Positions 1-5,134 of a stretch of DNA of 5,622 bases are shown one piece after another; positions within the stretch are counted from its first letter, which is position 1; each line of letters starts with the position of its first letter. A model generated the notes under the pieces. It was given only the letters and a program-made list of their open reading frames with translations. It did no database searches and was not told the origin of the DNA. This stretch comes from Nitrospira lenta. Its GTDB lineage: Bacteria > Nitrospirota > Nitrospiria > Nitrospirales > Nitrospiraceae. Position numbers and translations under genes: made by a program. The DNA lies in contig CAMDRK010000188.1 of the NCBI GenBank assembly GCA_945906715.1, positions 1-5,622 on the forward strand. The letters are read 5' to 3'.

Positions 1-403
1 GGCACCACCGTGAAATCCGGGAACGGGATGCGATGGAACGAAAACAGCTTTTTCGAGAGGACTTTGTCGCGCGCCAGCATCAACCCCCGCGGGTTACAGC
101 CCGTATAGGGCACGTGCAGCAGTTCCAGATACGACACGACGTTCTGATCGTACACCGCGATCCCGTCGAACTCTTCGAGTAGATTGAAGGCGATGTGTGG
201 GTTCCAGCCTTCTATGGCCGATCGCAGCACCCCGAGATCGCTCTTGACTCCTAGAGGCTTGACGTCAGCCCAAGCGTGCGGAGCGTGGTGACGACATCGT
301 ATTCCGTCTTCCAGTCGGCGCTGGCCACGTCCTGCCCGGTGAGGGGCGCATCAGGCGGCACCAGATCCTCATGCATCAAGACGAGGATACGGAGCCGTTT
401 CAT
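1..403 (-). pseudogene. D-Ala-D-Ala ligase-like ATP-grasp protein, frameshifted and cut by the window edge
   Basis: The ATG at 403-401 opens a frame beginning MKRLRILVLMHEDLVPPD that stops at TAG 253-251 after 50 codons. From about 266 down to position 1, the frame shifted by one base continues the same protein without a stop: GVKSDLGVLRSAIEGW, then NLLEEFDG, YDQNVVSYLELL, PYTGCNPRGLMLARDK and HRIPFPDF. This matches the N-terminal half of the D-Ala-D-Ala ligase/ATP-grasp family, where a PYTG...DK segment precedes the ATP-binding domain. Such enzymes use ATP to join a carboxylate to an amine through an acyl phosphate; the substrate cannot be told here. One missing base after codon 46 (near 264-270, within a TGACGTCA palindrome) explains the break. 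There is no slippery heptamer, so a sequencing error or true decay is likelier than programmed frameshifting. The start overlaps the metallopeptidase stop (ATGA), implying translational coupling. The family call is fairly secure; the gene's functional state is not. Confidence 0.8.
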
Positions 404-1437
404 AGCGCCACCTGATGCCGCCCGCTGCGCAAGTAGGTCATCGTGTGGACGGTGAGTAGAATCGTGAAATCCAACTTGGCCTGCTCTTCCGCGAGCGGCA
501 AGTGCAAGTGGAGCTGACGGCAGCGCTGAATCATGTCCTCCAGGACCTGATCGATCGTATATTGATATTCACCGGTCCAAGCGGCAACCTTGCGGCGCAC
601 CTCTTTGCGGAAGCGATTCAAGAAGGTGGCAGCGCTCAGGTGCGCTGCATGGGCCGGGGCATCGGAAAACAGGCGTTTCAAGTCCGGATCGTAAAAAGAC
701 GGTCGTTCAATGCCGTAGTGCTTACGTTTGCGCTCATAGTGCTCGCGCAGGGTTTTCTTCAGCTCGGGCAGCGGATCGACTTCCTCCTGCGTGACCACCT
801 TGGGCGGCGCCGCAGCCAGCCCCGCCATCAGCCCCTCGACATACTGCAGCTTCTTGAGCACCGGCCAGCCCTTGTACCGGTCGGCCCAGGTCGAATCGGG
901 CGTGAGCCAGACCGCGAAGGTCTCGGCAAAGTCTTCATCCGGATGGCTTTGCGCGTACCACACATCGAGGTGTCGCACGAAGCTCCGACTATAGGGTCGG
1001 GGGCGGTAATATTTGGGATAGGGCTCAGACGAGCGCCCAAAGATCTGTTGCCGACGGTGGAGCCGGCGGAGGCGATAGGCATTTTCGATGGCGTGGCCGG
1101 CCTCATGCCGCAAGATGCGCATGCACCAGTCCGGAGTCCCGCCTTCAACTTCGAGCATCTGGTCCAGTTCCAGTTTCGCGAGGCGTGGATGGGCCAGATA
1201 AAACGGCACGGCAATCCCAGGCACCCCATCCGGCGAAAACCATTCGTTGGACAGCCAACAGTGGGGACGGAAGAGGAGCTGGCGGGCGTCGAGTTCGGCA
1301 TAGAGCTGCTGGATCTGAGCGGACAGGAAGGCCCCGTCGAGAGTGAGGCCGAGTTGGCTCATCGGGAGGTTCAAGAGCTGCTCGTTGGACCACGAGGCCC
1401 ATTCCGGCTCGTGATCATGGCTGTCAGAGGCGGTCAT
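400..1437 (-). CDS. Putative zinc-binding metallopeptidase (HExxH)
   Basis: This 345-residue protein carries HEAGH at residues 111-115, the two-histidine zinc site with catalytic Glu112. About 55 residues later, PDEDFAETFAVWL (166-178) supplies Glu172 as the probable third zinc ligand. The spacing and the D-x-AETxAxxL context resemble the uncharacterised putative zinc metallopeptidase group (Peptidase_Mx-like), recalled from memory. No signal peptide or membrane segment is visible, so it is probably cytoplasmic. The segment from about 215 to 345 is charged and helical-looking (KKTLREHYERKRKHYG, FLNRFRKEVRRKVAAW) and I do not recognise it. The ATG start is supported by a GGAG ribosome binding site at 1448-1445, seven bases upstream, and an in-frame stop lies just before it. 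The stop codon shares bases with the start of the downstream ATP-grasp gene, so the two are probably co-expressed. The substrate is unknown; peptide or protein processing linked to an ATP-dependent ligation is an inference from context. Confidence 0.8.
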   Translation of the reverse strand: MTASDSHDHEPEWASWSNEQLLNLPMSQLGLTLDGAFLSAQIQQLYAELDARQLLFRPHCWLSNEWFSPDGVPGIAVPFYLAHPRLAKLELDQMLEVEGGTPDWCMRILRHEAGHAIENAYRLRRLHRRQQIFGRSSEPYPKYYRPRPYSRSFVRHLDVWYAQSHPDEDFAETFAVWLTPDSTWADRYKGWPVLKKLQYVEGLMAGLAAAPPKVVTQEEVDPLPELKKTLREHYERKRKHYGIERPSFYDPDLKRLFSDAPAHAAHLSAATFLNRFRKEVRRKVAAWTGEYQYTIDQVLEDMIQRCRQLHLHLPLAEEQAKLDFTILLTVHTMTYLRSGRHQVAL

Positions 1438-1651
1438 TTCCAGTCTCCGTCATCGTGACTTCGATGCATGAACCAACGTGGCACGTCACGTCGCATGGCA
1501 CAGGGAAGCGACGGAATGGGCGAATCGAGAAGGGCATGGAACCCCGCAGAGTCATCCATTCTAGGAGGGGGACTGAGGAAACCGCAAGGCGGGGATGGGT
1601 ACGGTCGTACTCCTGCATGATCTTCTGTGCTCGCGCAACGCGCTCGGGCTC

Positions 1652-1748
1652 GTCTGTCTGGTTGGCCGGTCTTTCTGGTCTGTCAGGTTCCTCTGGATGA
1701 ATTTCCAGTCCGATCAACCAAACAAAGCAAATAGACCAGATGAACCAG
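1652..1748. repeat. Imperfect inverted repeat with 9-nt periodicity (CTGGT-type)
   Basis: The left arm (about 1658-1689) is built of degenerate 9-mers that mostly end in GG, such as TCTTTCTGG, TCTGTCAGG and TTCCTCTGG. The right arm (about 1716-1748) carries the complementary pattern, such as CAACCAAAC, AGACCAGAT and GAACCAG. The reverse complement of the right arm aligns with the left arm over roughly 32 positions with one single-base offset and scattered mismatches. A short perfect stem (CTGGA 1693-1697 / TCCAG 1704-1708) sits at the centre. The arms could form a long imperfect hairpin. I recall similar (CTGGTTTGT)n-like arrays in Nitrospira genomes, but this is not verified here. No transposase or target-site duplication is seen. 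Confidence 0.55.
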
Positions 1749-1919
1749 CATTCGTTGGCCGCGCGCAGTAAAGGGCAGCCTTGGCCTTCCGAACTACATG
1801 CGTAGTGATGGATGAAAACGAAAGTCCGGTCGAGGTACACTTAACGAAGAACTGATATTGTAACTTCAAGGGTTTTGCCGGCGTACTACATCAAGAACGG
1901 AATTGGTGGTTTACTGAAT

Positions 1920-1940
1920 TGCAGGGAGCCCGCTCCCGCA
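1920..1940 (+). promoter_or_regulatory. Hairpin in the leader of the small membrane protein gene
   Basis: GGGAG (1924-1928) pairs with CTCCC (1933-1937) around a CCCG tetraloop. The stem is extended by TGC (1920-1922) pairing with GCA (1938-1940) across a bulged A. It ends 10 bases before the ribosome binding site of the gene at 1962. It could protect the 5' end of the transcript or tune translation, but it may also be a plain chance hairpin. Confidence 0.4.
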
Positions 1941-1961
1941 CCATAGACGAGGAGGTGCCTT

Positions 1962-2084
1962 ATGGATCTATTTGATAAGTCTAGAAATGAGATGGAGGCC
2001 GAAGTCAAGAAATCGTTCAAGTGGGTTGTGTTAACCGCCATCTTCGGGCTCGCGTTGGTGACGTTGTATGTCATGGTCACGTGA
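1962..2084 (+). CDS. Small single-pass membrane protein, 40 residues, function unknown
   Basis: The ATG at 1962-1964 follows a near-perfect Shine-Dalgarno, GAGGAGGT, at 1949-1956, with five bases between. The product begins MDLFDKSRNEMEAEVKKSFK, a charged hydrophilic N-terminal half. A hydrophobic stretch of about 18 residues follows (residues 21-39, WVVLTAIFGLALVTLYVMV), and the protein ends in Thr. This is the shape of a small inner-membrane protein with a cytoplasmic amphipathic head and one transmembrane helix; topology is inferred. It stands alone on the plus strand with its own leader hairpin and a terminator about 100 bases downstream, which supports a monocistronic unit. I do not recognise a family. 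Small proteins of this kind often modulate larger membrane complexes, but nothing here names a partner. The strong ribosome binding site, clean charge/hydrophobicity split and matched terminator make a real gene likely. Confidence 0.7.
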   Translation: MDLFDKSRNEMEAEVKKSFKWVVLTAIFGLALVTLYVMVT

Positions 2085-2160
2085 GCTCGCTGAATGTGAA
2101 TCAGGGTGTAGGCTGGTGAGCTTCGATAGACATGTCGCTTTGCCCTTTGTTCCAGTATAG

Positions 2161-2177
2161 GAGTTGTTTTTCAACTC
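2161..2177 (+). other. Perfect hairpin just upstream of the terminator
   Basis: GAGTTG (2161-2166) and CAACTC (2172-2177) form a perfect six-base-pair stem around a five-T loop. It lies seven bases before the intrinsic terminator stem, so the end of this transcript would carry two hairpins in tandem. It may stabilise the 3' end, or the 2085-2213 segment may accumulate as a small RNA; both are inferences. Confidence 0.5.
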
Positions 2178-2183
2178 GCATAG

Positions 2184-2213
2184 TTCCAGGAAAACGAGCC
2201 TGGAAGTTTTTTT
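2184..2213 (+). terminator. Rho-independent terminator for the small membrane protein unit
   Basis: The stem TTCCAGG (2184-2190) / CCTGGAA (2199-2205) has seven perfect base pairs and an eight-base loop (AAAACGAG). One G and then seven T residues (2207-2213) follow it. The T tract lies on the plus strand, so it terminates rightward transcription, most simply that of the gene ending at 2084. Confidence 0.85.
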
Positions 2214-2294
2214 AACGTCTCGCCACCAGAAAACAGCAACAAGAGATAAGGAAACTATTCCGGACACCATTTTTTCTTGTACTGCAGTGTCATT

Positions 2295-2372
2295 ACCAAG
2301 GTCATTTGCAATCAGCAGGAATCTTTCGAGGGCGGCTTGGAGGTTTTCGACGATTTCCTGGGCGATGATGTC
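2295..2372 (-). pseudogene. Possible remnant of a decayed coding region (amphipathic helix segment)
   Basis: The minus strand reads DIIAQEIVENLQAALERF followed by LLIANDLG. This 26-residue stretch has the heptad-like spacing and composition of a real protein helix. The reading frame is blocked by a stop a few codons upstream, and the neighbouring frame upstream reads ...SYP, as if a one-base shift separated the two. The pattern vaguely resembles helical tails I associate with type I restriction subunits, but I cannot verify that. The frame stays open towards 2031 with unremarkable sequence. It could also be a chance open stretch. Confidence 0.3.
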
Positions 2373-2476
2373 GGGTACGATTTATGGGAAACGTCTCCTG
2401 ACACCTTTATTTCCCCTCGCGGCCGTAGGAATTGGTTGCGCCGAAGGGGTTGGAGACAGAATAGGTCAAGGCCTGG

Positions 2477-2497
2477 GCCGATCAGCTGAGAATCGGC
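2477..2497. other. Short inverted repeat (hairpin)
   Basis: GCCGAT (2477-2482) pairs perfectly with ATCGGC (2492-2497) around a nine-base loop. It lies downstream of the RRM gene, beyond the stronger hairpin at 2517-2540. No T tract follows on either strand, so a terminator role is only weakly supported. Confidence 0.35.
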
Positions 2498-2516
2498 TTG
2501 ATCTCGTGGTGAAGGC

Positions 2517-2540
2517 GGGGCGCCTCGGATGAGACGCCCC
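2517..2540 (-). terminator. GC-rich hairpin after the RRM gene, probable terminator
   Basis: GGGGCG-C-CTC (2517-2526) faces GAG-A-CGCCCC (2531-2540) around a GGAT loop: six plus three base pairs with one C/A mismatch. It begins 21 bases past the stop codon of the leftward RRM gene, where a terminator is expected. On the minus strand it is followed by only a modest run of pyrimidines, so termination may be partial or assisted, or the hairpin may stabilise the 3' end. Confidence 0.55.
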
Positions 2541-2561
2541 GTTCGTTGCGTTGCGTAGTGC

Positions 2562-2855
2562 TTAGAACCGGCTGCGTCCGCCGCCGCCACCACCGCCGGT
2601 GCGGGGTTCTTGTGGCTTGGCTTCGTTCACAGTCAACGGACGTCCGCCCATCTCTGTGCCGTTCAAGGCGGTAATCGCCGCCTTACCTTCATCCTGCGTG
2701 GCCATTTCGACGAAGCCGAAGCCTCGCGACTGTCCCGTAAACTTGTCGGTGATCACACGCGCGGACTCGACAGTCCCGTGTGCTGCGAACAAGGTGGTTA
2801 ACTCCGATTCAGTTGCCGTATAGGGCAACCCGCCAACATAAAGTTTTGAACCCAT
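2562..2855 (-). CDS. RRM-domain RNA-binding protein (Gly-rich tail)
   Basis: This 97-residue protein is essentially one RNA recognition motif. RNP2 is LYVGGL (residues 5-10) and RNP1 is RGFGFVEM (44-51); the aromatic residues Tyr6, Phe46 and Phe48 that stack on RNA bases are present. The fold ends near residue 80 and is followed by a short tail with seven glycines and RSRF. The protein matches the compact bacterial RRM family best studied as cyanobacterial Rbp proteins, which bind single-stranded RNA and are often cold-induced. The start at 2855 is chosen over a longer frame to 2936 because AAGGAGGA (2868-2861) sits five bases before this ATG and the domain begins directly after it. It is probably monocistronic: a hairpin follows its stop and there is no close upstream minus-strand gene. 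Its role is likely RNA chaperoning or post-transcriptional control; the target RNAs cannot be inferred. Confidence 0.93.
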   Translation of the reverse strand: MGSKLYVGGLPYTATESELTTLFAAHGTVESARVITDKFTGQSRGFGFVEMATQDEGKAAITALNGTEMGGRPLTVNEAKPQEPRTGGGGGGGRSRF

Positions 2856-3207
2856 GGGGGTCCTCCTTCTGAAAATTGATATTGTGGGGAACGCGAGAAC
2901 AGCTTCAAGAGGGGAAGGAGAGGGCCGAAGACGCAAATAACAAAGCGACCTAGGTCAGACTTCCGATCAGATTCTCGGTAACAACAACATCCGAAATGGG
3001 CCGTTTGACTTGATGTTTCACGCGAGGCCCGCCGCCATGAAACGCCTGCACTCTACCATGCCCTCACTAGGAATAGCCATGCACAGTAATGGGGCAGAAG
3101 GATGATGAATGTGCACTGTGGGGCAACCCCAGCCACTCCCCTAAGAGAGGCATAGAGAATTGGGAAAACCTCGTTGGTCGCAGACACTGAGAGGGAGAGG
3201 GAAAGAA
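2856..3207. other. 352-nt gap upstream of the RRM gene
   Basis: This stretch should hold the promoter and leader of the leftward RRM gene. On the minus strand a TTGAAG element near 2910 lies upstream of an AT-rich CAATATCAA near 2880, but the match to a sigma-70 promoter is weak. A small hairpin, TGGGG CAA CCCCA, lies at 3119-3131. The open frames on both strands show no domain and no good ribosome binding site. Confidence 0.4.
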
Positions 3208-3327
3208 ATGGCCCGTCGCCAGCTCGACGGCAGGCGAGACGGCGCAACCATCGAATCCATCGCCAGCATTCTGGCTGAGCAGGACAAGCCGCTACCGGTT
3301 AAGAAGACGAGCGGCTCTGCTCGATAA
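3208..3327 (+). CDS. Possible small protein of 39 residues, function unknown
   Basis: The ATG at 3208-3210 is preceded by a purine-rich stretch with GAGAGG at 3195-3200, seven bases upstream, which would serve as a ribosome binding site. The product begins MARRQLDGRRDGATIESIAS, continues ILAEQDKPLPVKKTSGSAR and ends at TAA. It is strongly basic at both ends, with a short amphipathic helix between, and has no membrane segment. It would be convergent with umuC, with its stop 59 bases from the umuC stop. I do not recognise a family. It could be a genuine small basic protein, the N-terminal stub of a longer lost gene, or chance. Confidence 0.35.
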   Translation: MARRQLDGRRDGATIESIASILAEQDKPLPVKKTSGSAR

Positions 3328-3386
3328 CCTCGCAAAGTGGCGTATTCTAGGTGGGGTGCGAATGCAGCGCAAGAGCCGTAGACCTC

Positions 3387-4655
3387 TCAGGCGCTCACGA
3401 TCGGAAGCGCATCCCAGTCGGTTGTGTAGGCCGGTGAACGACGATGAAACTGTGTCTTCAAGGCATTGCTGATACCGCTCGATGCATACTGGAGGCTACC
3501 CGCTCCCCACCGATCATTGATCGAATCCAATGCAGACATCAGCCGCTTTGACTTCTCACGGTCTCGGTAATCGAACAAATCTGCCTGTCTCTGACTGGAA
3601 GGGACTAGGTCTGTGAGCATCACCCCCGCCTTCTTGTAACGGTACCCGTCTCGGTAGATTGCGCGGATACCCTGAAGTGCGGACCTGATGAGGTCTGTGG
3701 TGCTGTCCGTCGCAATTGGCAGATTCAGCGTGAGCGCGTTGCTGTACTGTGGTCCCTCTTTGAACTCGTTTGTGGTGAGGCATACCGTTAACCCCATTGC
3801 AGCGAGTTGTTCGCGTCTCAACTTCTCCGCTACCCGTGAGGTATAGACCGAGACCGCCTCTTCCATTTCCGTCAGGGTGCTGATGAGCGTCCCGAAGGCG
3901 CGTGAGCAGGTGAGGCTTTGCTTAGGGGCTGGGCATTGCTCCAGGTCCAGACAGGATATTCCGCGCAATTCCATCACCAGACGAAGGCCCACAATTCCCA
4001 TGCGCCTCCGTATCCACTGGTCATCCACTCCACGTAACTGGAGAGCCGTGGTGATGCCGTGCTGATTCAGTACACGGGCATGGTTCCGTCCGATCCCCCA
4101 CACATCCTCAACTGCCACTCGACTAAGCAGGGTGTCTCGGTCTGGACAGGCGAGCAGGTCACACACTCCCTCAATATCGGGTGTCCGCTTCGCAATCCGG
4201 TTCGCAATCTTGGCGAGGGTCTTCGTCTCTGCGGTGCCGACCGAAACGGGAAGGCCCGTCCATTGCTTCACCGTGCGGCGGATCTGTCGCCCGTACTCAG
4301 TGAGATTCCGCTGTGCAAATCCCCCCAGACTCAAAAAGGCTTCGTCAATCGAATAGACTTCGAGATCGGGACAGAACTGTTCCAAGGTTTCCATGACCCG
4401 CTGGGACATATCGCCGTAGAGCCGGTAGTTCGAGGAGAACACCCGCACTCGATGTGCACGAAGCAGGGGGCGAATTTGGAACTCCGGCACCCCCATTCCG
4501 ATGCCAAGCGCCTTGGCCTCGTTAGATCGAGCGACCACGCAACCGTCATTGTTAGACAGCACCACAATGGGCTGCCCCTCCAGCCTTGGGGTAAAGACCC
4601 GCTCACAGGAGGCGTAGAAATTATTGCAGTCGACGAGGGCAAAGACGGGAGGCAT
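3387..4655 (-). CDS. umuC: DNA polymerase V catalytic subunit UmuC (Y-family translesion polymerase)
   Basis: UmuC with UmuD'2 forms Pol V, which inserts bases opposite lesions that stall the replicative polymerase. With the start at 4655 it has 422 residues, the length of E. coli UmuC. The palm carries the metal-binding Asp9 (VDCNNFYASCE, 8-18) and the catalytic YSIDEAF with Asp104 and Glu105. VLSNNDGCVVARSNEAKALG (about 32-51) is the finger region that contacts the incoming nucleotide. The helix-hairpin-helix segment with VWGIGRNH is near 185-192, followed by the little-finger domain. QADLF at 357-361 matches the beta-clamp-binding peptide and falls where E. coli UmuC has its own. A start 15 codons upstream at 4700 is possible but would overlap umuD and add residues outside the family. 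The chosen ATG lies eight bases after the umuD stop with only a weak ribosome binding site, suggesting translational coupling. All key residues are intact. Confidence 0.96.
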   Translation of the reverse strand: MPPVFALVDCNNFYASCERVFTPRLEGQPIVVLSNNDGCVVARSNEAKALGIGMGVPEFQIRPLLRAHRVRVFSSNYRLYGDMSQRVMETLEQFCPDLEVYSIDEAFLSLGGFAQRNLTEYGRQIRRTVKQWTGLPVSVGTAETKTLAKIANRIAKRTPDIEGVCDLLACPDRDTLLSRVAVEDVWGIGRNHARVLNQHGITTALQLRGVDDQWIRRRMGIVGLRLVMELRGISCLDLEQCPAPKQSLTCSRAFGTLISTLTEMEEAVSVYTSRVAEKLRREQLAAMGLTVCLTTNEFKEGPQYSNALTLNLPIATDSTTDLIRSALQGIRAIYRDGYRYKKAGVMLTDLVPSSQRQADLFDYRDREKSKRLMSALDSINDRWGAGSLQYASSGISNALKTQFHRRSPAYTTDWDALPIVSA

Positions 4656-4663
4656 GAGACCAC

Positions 4664-5089
4664 TCAGAGCGCGTGAATAACGTTGGTGACGACTCCCCAA
4701 ATCTCAAAGGACTGCTGGGTCTGAATCTCAATCGGTTGGTAGTTCGTATTGGCCGGAAGGAGACGCAGGGTCTGGTCTCGTTTGTAGAGGCGCTTGACCG
4801 TCAGTTCTCCATCGAGTGCCGCCACAACCACATTGCCGTCTATTGCTTCAAGCGAGCGATCCACAATGAGCAAGTCCCCTGAATGAATCCCGGCGCCGGT
4901 CATCGAGTCGCCGGTCACCCGGACAAAGAACGTGGCCGCGGGATGCTTGATCAGATGTCGGTTGAGGTCGAGCTTGCCTTCGATATAGTCGTCAGCCGGA
5001 GAGGGAAACCCCGCAGGCAGTCGGCCAAGGAAGATAGGCAATGCGTATCGCGTAGAGAGATCCGGCGCGTAGACAGCATCGACGTTCAT
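4664..5089 (-). CDS. umuD: UmuD, LexA-type autoprocessing subunit of DNA polymerase V
   Basis: UmuD is cut by RecA-stimulated self-cleavage to UmuD', which joins UmuC to make Pol V. The 141-residue product has the family pattern: the likely cleavage point Ala26-Gly27 in LPAGFPSPADDY, the nucleophile Ser62 in VTGDSM, and the general base Lys99 in ELTVKRL. E. coli UmuD has these at 24-25, 60 and 97. There is no LexA DNA-binding domain, so it is not a repressor; a peptidase S24 domain fills nearly all of the protein. The ATG at 5089 follows GAGG (5100-5097) seven bases upstream. It starts 39 bases after the SRAP stop and ends eight bases before umuC, so the three genes probably share a transcript. 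Induction by DNA damage is expected from the family; the short inverted repeat at 5120-5134 is the only operator candidate seen. Confidence 0.95.
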   Translation of the reverse strand: MNVDAVYAPDLSTRYALPIFLGRLPAGFPSPADDYIEGKLDLNRHLIKHPAATFFVRVTGDSMTGAGIHSGDLLIVDRSLEAIDGNVVVAALDGELTVKRLYKRDQTLRLLPANTNYQPIEIQTQQSFEIWGVVTNVIHAL

Positions 5090-5119
5090 CGAACAACCTC
5101 ACATCCAGTCAGGGCGGTA

Positions 5120-5134
5120 GTGTACTCCCTACAC
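5120..5134. promoter_or_regulatory. Inverted repeat GTGTA-N5-TACAC upstream of umuD, candidate operator
   Basis: GTGTA (5120-5124) and TACAC (5130-5134) are perfect inverted five-base arms around CTCCC. The site covers the SRAP stop codon and lies 30 bases upstream of the umuD start, where an operator of an internal umuDC promoter could sit. It does not match the LexA boxes of E. coli (CTG-N10-CAG) or Gram-positive bacteria (GAAC-N4-GTTC), and five-base arms can arise by chance. Confidence 0.25.

Larger units (their letters stand above)
1438..1961. other. 524-nt gap without a convincing gene
   Basis: Open frames exist on both strands (for example 1455-1700 plus and 1424-1840 minus), but none has a recognisable domain or a good ribosome binding site, and they run through a low-complexity inverted repeat. 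The part from about 1455 to 1650 could be an old coding remnant on the minus strand (a stretch reading ERVARAQKIMQEYDRTHPRLAV), but I cannot assign it. The gap also holds the leader of the small plus-strand gene that starts at 1962. Confidence 0.5.
2214..2561. other. Gap of about 350 nt without an intact gene
   Basis: No frame here has a convincing start signal or a recognisable full-length product. The gap holds a possible decayed fragment on the minus strand (2295-2372) and two hairpins (2477-2497 and 2517-2540) beyond the 3' end of the RRM gene. Confidence 0.5.

Noticed and set aside
502..1458. Long plus-strand open frame of 318 codons opposite the metallopeptidase
   Set aside because: It is antisense to a gene with clear zinc-site motifs and a good start signal, and its product shows no domain; it is a shadow of GC-rich coding sequence.
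1424..1840. Minus-strand frame of 138 codons as a gene upstream of the metallopeptidase
   Set aside because: It crosses the low-complexity inverted repeat, overlaps the metallopeptidase start in another frame and has no ribosome binding site or recognisable domain.
2164..2532. Plus-strand frame of 122 codons
   Set aside because: It starts inside the hairpin and terminator region of the small gene, has no ribosome binding site and no protein-like conserved pattern.
2856..2936. N-terminal extension of the RRM protein
   Set aside because: A strong ribosome binding site and the start of the RRM fold both fix the start at 2855; the extra 27 residues would be translated through the Shine-Dalgarno.
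3312..3378. CGGCTCT...AGAGCCG inverted repeat as a terminator of umuC
   Set aside because: The seven-base arms are separated by more than 50 bases and no T tract follows, so an intrinsic terminator is not supported.
4059..4676. Plus-strand frame of 205 codons opposite umuC
   Set aside because: The opposite strand encodes UmuC with every family motif; this frame is its antisense shadow.
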